NCBI GenBank assembly: GCA_947363565.1 | Contig: CANAPP010000001.1 | Coordinates: forward strand, 1 to 64,000 | Origin: an uncultured Lachnospiraceae bacterium | GTDB lineage: Bacteria > Bacillota > Clostridia > Lachnospirales > Lachnospiraceae | Length of the DNA: 64,000 nt | Direction: 5' to 3' | In this document: piece by piece, positions 7,423 to 14,816 of the stretch | Layout of the letters: each line of letters opens with the position of its first letter | Numbering within the stretch: the stretch's first letter is position 1 | The notes under the pieces: model-generated | The model's database searches: none | What the model was told of the DNA's origin: nothing | What the model saw: only the letters and a program-made list of their open reading frames with translations | Translations under genes and position numbers: made by a program

Positions 7423-10400
7423 TTACATTTTTATTCTAATACGTCTGCGCCGGATAATCAAGGCCAGGATAAAAATAACCATGCCGGCGGCGGACAGGCA
7501 CAAAGATGCCTTGATGCCTGGGCGCTTGAACGAAAGCCGGATCTCATGGTCCCCCGACTCAAGGAATATGCCGGTATACATGAGGTTCGCCTTCACCATA
7601 TCCGTCTCCTTCCCGTCGACGTAAGCCGTCCAACCTTTCTGGTAAGGGATGCTGAGGACAAGGAGCTTATCCTTATCCACGGAAATGTCCCCGGTGATGG
7701 TGTTGGAATCGATCACCGTATTTTTCAGGCTGTCTTTTGACAATTTCCCGATATAAGAAGCGTAATCATCCATAGGCTGGCAGTATACTTTAAGGGAATC
7801 CACGGTAAAGCTCCCGGTCTCCTTAAAGGTGACCGTGATGCGCTTCGCCGCTTTTTCGCGGTACCCGACGTTAAACAGGTAAACATCCTGGCCGGTGTTG
7901 TAGGTGTGGTTGACGGAGCGGAATTCAAGGCTCCGCTTAAAATCCCCGCAGGAGATCTTCGTCTTGACGATACACTCGTCGTTATTCTTCGTCGGGTTCA
8001 GATGACCGTCAAAGACAAGGGAAGTCTCCGCATTTTCCAGGCCGTCAAAAGAGAGGGTCAGGGTAGCGCCGGGCTTTAATATGGTAGCCGTATTTCCCTT
8101 AAGCTTAATATTTTTCATCTCACAGTCCGTAATCTTTGCCTCGGTGACTGAGGAGGAAGCTTTTTGGCCGTCAAGGCGCCCGGCATCTTTATCATCCTCA
8201 AGCACCGCCGACTGGAGCATCATCTCCTGCCTTTCGGCCATGTGACACTGGTCAAACTCGTCCCTGGTCACCGCAGAATCGTAGGTATAGCCTAAGGGAA
8301 GGGCGTATTTGTTCTTGTAGATGTGATAGGTCTTTTTCCCTTCCTTTTTTGTCTCCACCTGTTCGTATCCGTAGGGAAGGCAGGGAAGTTCATTTTCAGC
8401 CAGTGCGTAATACTTCACGCAGGCCAGTGCGTTCATGAAGGTACGGTTGTCGAATCCGCCAAGCTGCACCAGATTCCAGGCCGTATTCCCAAGCTCTGCG
8501 TTATAGTCGATGACCGGGCCGCTGATGGTGCTTGAAAATGTTGCGATACTGTTGTAGTCCATGATCAGGGAAGCGCACAGATTCTTCCGCGGGATCTCTG
8601 CGGTGGAGACCCGGTAAAAGCCATCGTCCGGGTAACCGTTTAGCACCTTCATGGGCGTATCGGTGATCTCGTCGATGACGTGCCCCTGTTTGGCAAAGGA
8701 GTTTTCAGAAGTATTCTTCCCGCCGAGGTATTGATAATATGCATTCAGCGTCAGGGAAGCAAAGCAGAGGAATAAAAGCGCAAGCTTCCCGGTATGCAGG
8801 CTGATCAGGTGAAGCTCCTTGTTCATGCACAGGATGACCACGTAGTCAAGGAGAAGGACGGCCAGAGAAGCCAGCGTATACTCCTTGCGGTAATCGCGGT
8901 TCATCAGGATGATGAATACGTAAGGAAGAAGCGCTAAAAACATAATCTTTAATTCCCTGCGCGTAAGCCCCCGAAGTTCCGGGATGGCCCGCACCGTAAG
9001 AAAGGATACAAGGAGCGCCAGGATATAGCACCACCGGTTAGTGATCGTACTGAATCCGCCAAGCACAAAAGCTGCAACGGGAAAGATGCTGAAAGCCATG
9101 CAAGTCAGGAATAAGAATTTGAGCAGCCGGTTCCCCTTCTTCATCAGCAGCACGACAACCGCAAGGTAGGAGAGGGGGATAAAGCCAAGCTTTAACCAGG
9201 CGCCGGGAGTGGCCGGAGCCGAGATAAAGTAGGTGAAAAGCCGCACGAGCCAGGAGTCACTGTAATAGAAGAAGGACATGGCCGCGATCTCGGAATTACC
9301 CGCCCGCCCGGAGCTTACAAAAGAAGCGAAGGACGTGAACAGGGAGATATTGCCGATGACAACACCCAGAAGGTAAGCGCCCGCGAAAGTCCCTGTCGTG
9401 GTGAAAAAATATTTCCACGTCTTCTTCTCCTTGTCCCTGGTGAACAGAAACCGCCCGACATAATAGATGCCCATAGCGATCGTGCTCATGTAGATAAAGT
9501 AATAGTTGGCCGGCAGTGCAACCGCCACGAAGATGGTGCACAGGTACCACCGCCCTTTGCAAAAGATCTCCTCCGTGGCCAGCATAAGCAAGGGCAGGAA
9601 GATCATGGGCGCGATAAAATGCGCGTGGAGTACCCCGGCATAGATGGCAAAGCCGCAGAAGGTATAAAGCATACTTCCAAGAAGGCTTTCCAGATACCCT
9701 TTTTTGTGATACAGAAAGAAGACCGACACGGACAGCCCGGCCAGGAAGAAGCGGAACAAAGTGATGATATTGTAAGCGGCCTCCACATTGGAGGAATCAA
9801 ACAGGGCGAACAGCCAGTAGACCGGCTCGTAGCTTAAAGGAACTGTGTTCCCAAGCCCCACGCGGAAGCTGTAGGAAGGGAAGTTAAAGTCGCCCTTAAG
9901 AAGCAGCGAGACGCACTCGCCCACATAGTCGGTAAAATAATGTATCCGCGGGATATACTGGGAGATAGCGTCGTGCATCCAGGCGATGCTGTTGTCATAT
10001 TCGATGAAAGAAAAGAACACGCAGGCGGCCATCACAAAGAAGGTCACCGTGTAGACAGCAAAGTACAGCCAAAGCACATTCCTCCTCCCCGCCATGAAGT
10101 CCTGGTACCATCCCTTAAGCACATCCATAACCCTGCAAAGCATCCTGGCCAATGCTTGTACAAGCTTCCGGTAAGGCGTTACGTACGCGGAAAACAGCCA
10201 AAGCACATATACGGGAAGTGCCGGCGCCAGGACAAGCCCTGCCGGTTTGAGCGGCGTGAAGACAAGCACACAGGAAACCAGCGTGGCTGCGGCGCAAGAA
10301 AAAGTCCTCCTTTTTGTCCATGCAGGGGAATCCTGCCCGGCCAGTATCCCGGCGGCAAAATACCCGAAAAGGGGCAGGAGCGCGACACCGTCATAAGTCT

Positions 10401-10920
10401 CGCAGCCGGTAAATACACCGATGATGGGATAGCCGAAGATATGGGACGGGAACCAGGCGAAAGCAACCGCCAGGATGCCTGCGGTAAGAAAAAGCCTTTT
10501 CCATCTATAGAAAAGCTTCGTATATTTTGCTGCCAGCGCAGCGCATGCAAACAAGGCCGCAGCGGTAAAAAACATCTCAGAAGGGGTCGGTATCTTTACC
10601 ATGGTCGCCAGGCGGATCAGGCTCTGGAAGGGATTTTTATGGTTTAGAAGAACCTGGTTTAACAGCCCGGAAAGAATAAATGCTCCGGCGTAAAGCGCAG
10701 CGTGCCTTAAGAGAAGACGGATATTTTCTTCTCCCCGGGAAGCATATAAGCCCGCCAGGAATACCATGCCGGGCGCATAGATCAGGCGAAGCAGCAAAAA
10801 CAGTATATGGTCCTGGCCAAGGATTACCTGGACCGCGCCGCCGCATAAGATCATGAAAATCAGGGAAAGCTCAAGTCCCGTTAAGGTTGCCGGTGCTGTA
10901 TATTGATTTCTATTCTGCAT
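7423..10920 (-). CDS. YfhO-family GT-C-like membrane protein with extra N-terminal membrane domain
   Basis: The 1,165-residue protein matches the YfhO family from about residue 275 onward: a first membrane helix, then an exterior loop with DNSIAWMHDAISQYIP carrying the acidic residues expected of GT-C enzymes, about a dozen further helices to residue 720, a large exterior C-terminal domain, and a last helix followed by a basic tail (RRRRIRIKM). YfhO proteins are taken to move a lipid-linked sugar onto a cell-surface acceptor such as lipoteichoic acid. The first 270 residues form an additional multi-helix membrane domain that ordinary YfhO proteins lack; its make-up recalls a membrane acyltransferase, but I see no decisive motif. 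A strong ribosome site (AAGGAG, 8-10 bases) supports the start. It leads the leftward operon with the aminotransferase, glycosyltransferase and ATP-grasp genes. Confidence 0.82.
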   Translation of the reverse strand: MQNRNQYTAPATLTGLELSLIFMILCGGAVQVILGQDHILFLLLRLIYAPGMVFLAGLYASRGEENIRLLLRHAALYAGAFILSGLLNQVLLNHKNPFQSLIRLATMVKIPTPSEMFFTAAALFACAALAAKYTKLFYRWKRLFLTAGILAVAFAWFPSHIFGYPIIGVFTGCETYDGVALLPLFGYFAAGILAGQDSPAWTKRRTFSCAAATLVSCVLVFTPLKPAGLVLAPALPVYVLWLFSAYVTPYRKLVQALARMLCRVMDVLKGWYQDFMAGRRNVLWLYFAVYTVTFFVMAACVFFSFIEYDNSIAWMHDAISQYIPRIHYFTDYVGECVSLLLKGDFNFPSYSFRVGLGNTVPLSYEPVYWLFALFDSSNVEAAYNIITLFRFFLAGLSVSVFFLYHKKGYLESLLGSMLYTFCGFAIYAGVLHAHFIAPMIFLPLLMLATEEIFCKGRWYLCTIFVAVALPANYYFIYMSTIAMGIYYVGRFLFTRDKEKKTWKYFFTTTGTFAGAYLLGVVIGNISLFTSFASFVSSGRAGNSEIAAMSFFYYSDSWLVRLFTYFISAPATPGAWLKLGFIPLSYLAVVVLLMKKGNRLLKFLFLTCMAFSIFPVAAFVLGGFSTITNRWCYILALLVSFLTVRAIPELRGLTRRELKIMFLALLPYVFIILMNRDYRKEYTLASLAVLLLDYVVILCMNKELHLISLHTGKLALLFLCFASLTLNAYYQYLGGKNTSENSFAKQGHVIDEITDTPMKVLNGYPDDGFYRVSTAEIPRKNLCASLIMDYNSIATFSSTISGPVIDYNAELGNTAWNLVQLGGFDNRTFMNALACVKYYALAENELPCLPYGYEQVETKKEGKKTYHIYKNKYALPLGYTYDSAVTRDEFDQCHMAERQEMMLQSAVLEDDKDAGRLDGQKASSSVTEAKITDCEMKNIKLKGNTATILKPGATLTLSFDGLENAETSLVFDGHLNPTKNNDECIVKTKISCGDFKRSLEFRSVNHTYNTGQDVYLFNVGYREKAAKRITVTFKETGSFTVDSLKVYCQPMDDYASYIGKLSKDSLKNTVIDSNTITGDISVDKDKLLVLSIPYQKGWTAYVDGKETDMVKANLMYTGIFLESGDHEIRLSFKRPGIKASLCLSAAGMVIFILALIIRRRRIRIKM

Positions 10921-10966
10921 GATGAAATATCTCCTTCATAAACAATGACCTAAATATATCTTATCC

Positions 10967-10995
10967 ATTTTAACAAAAAAAACAGGATCTGTATA
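10967..10995 (-). promoter_or_regulatory. Predicted promoter of the YfhO glycan operon
   Basis: On the minus strand TATACA (10990-10995) and TAAAAT (10967-10972) are 17 bases apart, and a TGT triplet precedes the -10 box. The leader to the start codon would be about 40 bases. The -35 box is only a partial match, so the extended -10 carries most of the weight. Confidence 0.45.
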
Positions 10996-11070
10996 GCATG
11001 CTTCGCAGATTTTTTGCACAGGCAAGATATTAAGAAAAGATTAAAATGAATACAAATCCATGTGTTTGGT

Positions 11071-11099
11071 TTGACAAACGATACTACTGTTAGTATAAT
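11071..11099 (+). promoter_or_regulatory. Consensus sigma-A promoter for the GH25 gene, with dyad
   Basis: TTGACA (11071-11076) and TATAAT (11094-11099) match the consensus exactly with a 17-base spacer. Inside the spacer and entering the -10 box is a perfect inverted repeat, ATACTA-CTGT-TAGTAT (11081-11096), placed where a repressor could block polymerase. No regulator can be named. Confidence 0.75.
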
Positions 11100-11154
11100 A
11101 AATTGGAAAATATAGTTCGAAAAATAATGAAAAGATTTTGAAGGAGATGTCCGA

Positions 11155-13068
11155 ATGAGAAGAAGACGCAAAGCAGCCGCCTGTCTTCTGATCGCCTGTC
11201 TGATGGCCGTGGCCGCACCGTTAGAGGCGCTGGCACAGGAGAGCGGTGCAGGAGACGATCTGCAGAACATGCAGCAGACGGCAGCAAATGAACAGACAGA
11301 AGAAAAGCCGTCTGACAGTTCGCAGGACGGTGAAGAGGATAAGGCACCTGCGGAGGATAAAAAGCCGGATAAGGAGCCAGGGGATAAAGCGCCGGAGAAA
11401 GAAAAGCCGGGAGCCGTGGATAAGGACAGCCAGGATACGTCGGACAAAGCTTCCGGGAAAAAGCCTGAAAAGGATAACAGCCAGAAAGGAAGCAGTGAAA
11501 AAGCCGGTGTCAATACTAAGGATGAAAAGGAAGAGACAAAGGATGGAAAAGATAAGGCCGGCGGGACAGAAGATTCGGATGAGCCGGAGGAAACGGTAGC
11601 CATCGATCCGGACGACCCGGGGAAATACCGCCTTACCGGGCGGGGGACCGGTGATTTTTCATCGGCAGGGATCAAGGCGCAGGCGGTGGCCCATCAGGCA
11701 AAGTACAGCGACTGCATCCTCCAGGAGGGTGTTGACGTATCCTATCACAACGGTACCATCAACTGGGATAAGGTCAAGGCGGACGGCATTGATTTCGCAA
11801 TCATCCGTGTGGCATACCGGGGCTATGAAAACGGCAAGCTTAAGCTGGATACCCAGGCCGTGCGGAATATGCGGGAGGCCAACGAGGCGGGAATCCCCAT
11901 CGGCGTGTACATATTTTCCCAGGCGGTATCGGCTGCCGAGGCCCGGCAGGAAGCGGACTTTATCGTAAGGAATATCGAAGGATATCAGATAGACCTCCCG
12001 GTGGTGCTTGATTTCGAATACGTGGCTACCGGCGTGGGAAGGTTATACAAAGCAAAGCTCAGCAAGAACGCGGCGACCGAGGTGTGCACTGCCTTCTGCA
12101 GCAGGGTGAAGTCTCTCGGCTATACTCCGATGGTGTACGCCAATAAGACGATGTATAAAGACAAGACCTATGCGGCGGATATCAGCCAGGAATACCCGAT
12201 CTGGATGGCGCACTACAACAGTTCCACTGATTATGTAGGGGAATTTGAGTACTGGCAGTACAGCTCAAAGGGCAAAGTAGACGGCATCAGGACGAAGAAT
12301 AACCCTTATGTGGATATGAATTACCGCTACTATAACACCTTGAGGATTACCGGAAGTACGCTGAGCAGTCTGAGCCTTAAGTGGGAGCCTTATGAAGGTG
12401 CGGACAGCTACGATATCTACCGGAAGAGCGGATCCGGTGCTTACGCCCTTTATCAGCCGGAGGTTAAAGGTACGTCCTTTAAGGACACGTCGTTAGCTGA
12501 AGGGACATTTTATTCTTATAAAATATATCCGCATGGAACGGATACCTGTATCGGGTTTAATACGGGGATAACGCGGCTTACCGCATCCACGAAGCTTTCG
12601 GGGGAAGGCATGGCGTTTGATTCGGTTAAGCTGACATGGCCGAAGGTATCCGGAGCTTCTTCTTATTATATAGAGCGTTATAATTCTTCAAAAAAGGCAT
12701 ATGCTAATATTAAATCCGTTTCCGGCAAGTCTGTTTCCTATACGGACGGAAGCCGGGACGCATCGACGAAATATAAATACAGGATACGGCCCTATAAGGT
12801 GGTCTTCAACGGTAGGTCCTTTGGTGATTATTCGAAAGCAGTCAGTGTGAAGACGAAGGGCAAGGTGAAAGCGCAGACGAAGAGCAAGAAGCTAAAGCTC
12901 TTAAAGAGTGCGTCCAAGTCTGCCGGGAGCCTTGGCATTATTAAAAATAAAGGGACAAGAGTCATCGTCACCGGAAGCAGCGGGAGCTGGTATAAGCTTT
13001 CCACGAAGATTGGCGGAAGGACATTGACCGGTTATATTAAGAAGAGTAGTATTAAATTAATCAAATAA
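11155..13068 (+). CDS. Secreted GH25 muramidase with FN3-like repeats and SH3 domain
   Basis: The 637-residue protein has a signal peptide ending near residue 28 (AAPLEALAQ), then a charged Lys/Glu/Asp-rich spacer to about residue 150. The glycoside hydrolase 25 domain spans roughly 190-400 and shows DVSYHNGTINW with the first catalytic aspartate and VVLDFEY with the acidic pair near residue 285. Two fibronectin-III-like modules follow (about 400-570), and the last 65 residues resemble a bacterial SH3 wall-binding domain. GH25 enzymes cut the glycan strand of peptidoglycan between MurNAc and GlcNAc. The start has AAGGAG about 8 bases upstream. It is followed after 25 bases by an LCP ligase gene, so wall cutting and wall-polymer attachment may be co-expressed. 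The role could be autolysis or remodelling; sequence cannot decide. Confidence 0.9.
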   Translation: MRRRRKAAACLLIACLMAVAAPLEALAQESGAGDDLQNMQQTAANEQTEEKPSDSSQDGEEDKAPAEDKKPDKEPGDKAPEKEKPGAVDKDSQDTSDKASGKKPEKDNSQKGSSEKAGVNTKDEKEETKDGKDKAGGTEDSDEPEETVAIDPDDPGKYRLTGRGTGDFSSAGIKAQAVAHQAKYSDCILQEGVDVSYHNGTINWDKVKADGIDFAIIRVAYRGYENGKLKLDTQAVRNMREANEAGIPIGVYIFSQAVSAAEARQEADFIVRNIEGYQIDLPVVLDFEYVATGVGRLYKAKLSKNAATEVCTAFCSRVKSLGYTPMVYANKTMYKDKTYAADISQEYPIWMAHYNSSTDYVGEFEYWQYSSKGKVDGIRTKNNPYVDMNYRYYNTLRITGSTLSSLSLKWEPYEGADSYDIYRKSGSGAYALYQPEVKGTSFKDTSLAEGTFYSYKIYPHGTDTCIGFNTGITRLTASTKLSGEGMAFDSVKLTWPKVSGASSYYIERYNSSKKAYANIKSVSGKSVSYTDGSRDASTKYKYRIRPYKVVFNGRSFGDYSKAVSVKTKGKVKAQTKSKKLKLLKSASKSAGSLGIIKNKGTRVIVTGSSGSWYKLSTKIGGRTLTGYIKKSSIKLIK

Positions 13069-13093
13069 ACAGGAAAAGAGGTACAGTTACGAC

Positions 13094-14644
13094 ATGGCTA
13101 GGCGAAGAAGGCGCAGAAGGAAATCAGGCAATTGGTTCACACGTCTGAGTTTGGGAAAAAAGATCGGAGTATGCTTAGGCGGTGTGTTTCTTGCACTCGC
13201 TGCATCCGGAGTTGTGTACGCGGCATCGAAGCTGACAAAGCTGGACAGGCAGGAGATCAAGGCAGAGGATATCGTGATCAATGAAGAGGTTGAAAAGCAG
13301 GATCTGGGGACAGGTTATCTGAATGTGGCACTGTTTGGTACGGATTCGCGTTCCGGGCAGCTTGATAAGGGTACCCGTACGGACTGTATTATCGTGGCGA
13401 GCCTGAATAAAGAGACAAAAGAGATTCGGATGGTATCGGTATACCGGGATACGCTTCTGGATATCGATGAAGGGCAGCTTCAGAAATGTAACGCGGCTTA
13501 TGCTTTCGGTGGGCCGACGCAGGCGATCAACATGCTGAATAAGAATCTCGACTTGGATATCCAGGAATTTGTGACGGTTGACTGGGGCGCTATCGCCAAG
13601 GCGATCGACCTGCTCGGCGGTGTGGAGATCGATGTTCAGGAAGTGGAGATACAGTATCTCAACAAGTTTGTCGGTGAGACGGCCAAGGCGGCAGGGAAAA
13701 AGGCACACAAGGTAAAAAAGGCCGGCCTGCAGAAGCTTGACGGTGTGCAGGCGACGACATACGCGCGTATCCGTTCCACGGCGGGCGGTGATTTTACCCG
13801 TACCGAGCGTCAGCGTCTTGTGATTGAAAAGATCGTGGAGCAGGCGCAGAAGGCGGATCTGTCGACCATCAATAAGGTGATCGATAAGGTGTTCCCGACC
13901 ATTAAGACCAGCTTTTCAGTAGGAGATATTATCTATTATGCCAAGAGTTTTATGGATTATAAGCTGACGGAGAACGCCGGATTCCCGTTTGACAAGACTA
14001 CGGATACGATTTCCGGGCTGGGAAGCATCGTTATCCCGGTTACGCTGGAGTCGAATGTGGCGAAGCTCCATGAATTTCTGTTCGATAAGAAGGATTATGA
14101 TGTGTCCACGGCAGTGTCGAACTTAAACAGTGCGATCATCAGCCGGGTAGGACAGAGAACGGCGACGGATGATTCCACGCTCAAGCAGCAGACGTACAAG
14201 CCGACGAAGGAAGACAGGGAACAGGAACGGCAGACAACGTATGTTAAGCCGAAGAAGCCGAATCAGAACAATGACGATAATGACAGGCCAAGCAGCGGCG
14301 GCAACTCCGGTGATGATAATTCCGGCGGAAGCTCAGGAGGAAGCAGTTCAGGAGGAAACAGCGGCGGTGATAATTCGGGCGGAAGTTCAGGAGGAGACAG
14401 TTCGGGCGGAAGTTCAGGAGGAAGCTCGGGAGGAGACAGTTCGGGCGGAAGCTCGGGCGGTGATAATTCGGGCGGAAGTTCAGGAGGAGACAGCTCGGGC
14501 GGAAGCTCAGGAGGAGACAGTTCGGGCGGAAGCTCAGGAGGAGACAGTTCCGGCGGAAGCTCAGGAGGAGACAGTTCGGGCGGAAGTTCGGGCGGAGACA
14601 GTTCCGGTGGAGGTGCCGCAGAAGACGGTGCCAGTGAGGAGTAA
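13094..14644 (+). CDS. LCP (LytR-CpsA-Psr) ligase with Gly/Ser-rich repeat tail
   Basis: The 516-residue protein has a basic cytoplasmic start (RRRRRRRK), one membrane helix at about 24-45, and an exterior LCP domain at about 70-270 with NVALFGTDSR, MVSVYRDTLLD and TRTERQRLVI, whose arginines and aspartates bind the polyprenyl pyrophosphate. LCP enzymes join teichoic acids or capsule to peptidoglycan. The last 110 residues are repeats built from GGSSGGDSS (14,320-14,616), coded by near-identical 27-base units, making a flexible exterior spacer that LCP proteins normally lack. It follows the GH25 gene and has a strong terminator behind it. The reading frame stays open through the repeat. A paralogue lies beyond glmS (16,730-17,980) with an acidic instead of a Gly/Ser tail. 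Confidence 0.9.
   Translation: MARRRRRRRKSGNWFTRLSLGKKIGVCLGGVFLALAASGVVYAASKLTKLDRQEIKAEDIVINEEVEKQDLGTGYLNVALFGTDSRSGQLDKGTRTDCIIVASLNKETKEIRMVSVYRDTLLDIDEGQLQKCNAAYAFGGPTQAINMLNKNLDLDIQEFVTVDWGAIAKAIDLLGGVEIDVQEVEIQYLNKFVGETAKAAGKKAHKVKKAGLQKLDGVQATTYARIRSTAGGDFTRTERQRLVIEKIVEQAQKADLSTINKVIDKVFPTIKTSFSVGDIIYYAKSFMDYKLTENAGFPFDKTTDTISGLGSIVIPVTLESNVAKLHEFLFDKKDYDVSTAVSNLNSAIISRVGQRTATDDSTLKQQTYKPTKEDREQERQTTYVKPKKPNQNNDDNDRPSSGGNSGDDNSGGSSGGSSSGGNSGGDNSGGSSGGDSSGGSSGGSSGGDSSGGSSGGDNSGGSSGGDSSGGSSGGDSSGGSSGGDSSGGSSGGDSSGGSSGGDSSGGGAAEDGASEE
14320..14616 (+). repeat. Coding tandem repeat, 27-base and 18-base units
   Basis: Units reading close to GGCGGAAGTTCAGGAGGA followed by GACAGTTCG recur about eleven times, with some shortened or altered copies near the start (AAC for GAC). 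They code for GGSSGGDSS. Copies are similar enough at the DNA level to allow slipped-strand length change, always in multiples of three, so the frame would be kept. Confidence 0.85.
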
Positions 14645-14680
14645 TCTCTGACAGGAATTTTGTAACATGTCATAGGATTC

Positions 14681-14724
14681 AAAGGTGATATGCAGGAATA
14701 AACGGGTGCATATCACCTTTTTGT
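14681..14724 (+). terminator. Rho-independent terminator after LCP gene
   Basis: AAAGGTGATATGCA (14681-14694) pairs perfectly over 14 bases with TGCATATCACCTTT (14707-14720), with a 12-base loop and a short T-tract directly after. It separates the GH25-LCP transcript from glmS. Confidence 0.85.
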
Positions 14725-14752
14725 TTACATTTTTCATGATTTTTGCTAAAAT
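14724..14752 (+). promoter_or_regulatory. Predicted sigma-A promoter for glmS
   Basis: TTTACA (14724-14729) and TAAAAT (14747-14752) are 17 bases apart and a TGC triplet gives an extended -10. The leader from the predicted start to the glmS ATG is under 60 bases, too short for a glmS ribozyme. Confidence 0.65.
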
Positions 14753-14816
14753 GTAGTCTAAAAGTGCAAACAGACAGTTATGCTTTATTAATATAGAAAG
14801 TTACGGAGGGGTAAAT

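Noticed and set aside
10950..11675. 241-residue minus-strand serine-rich frame
   Set aside because: It is opposite the GH25 signal peptide and charged spacer and covers the GH25 promoter; its composition mirrors the coding strand.
14320..14616. CRISPR-like array
   Set aside because: The repeats have no spacers, code in frame and show no cas genes nearby; nothing else in the window resembles an array.
14263..14682. Minus-strand frame coding Pro-Pro-Glu-Leu repeats
   Set aside because: It is the reverse shadow of the Gly/Ser repeat of the LCP gene, without a ribosome site or promoter.
14641..14816. glmS ribozyme
   Set aside because: The only structured part is a plain terminator hairpin and the remaining leader is too short.
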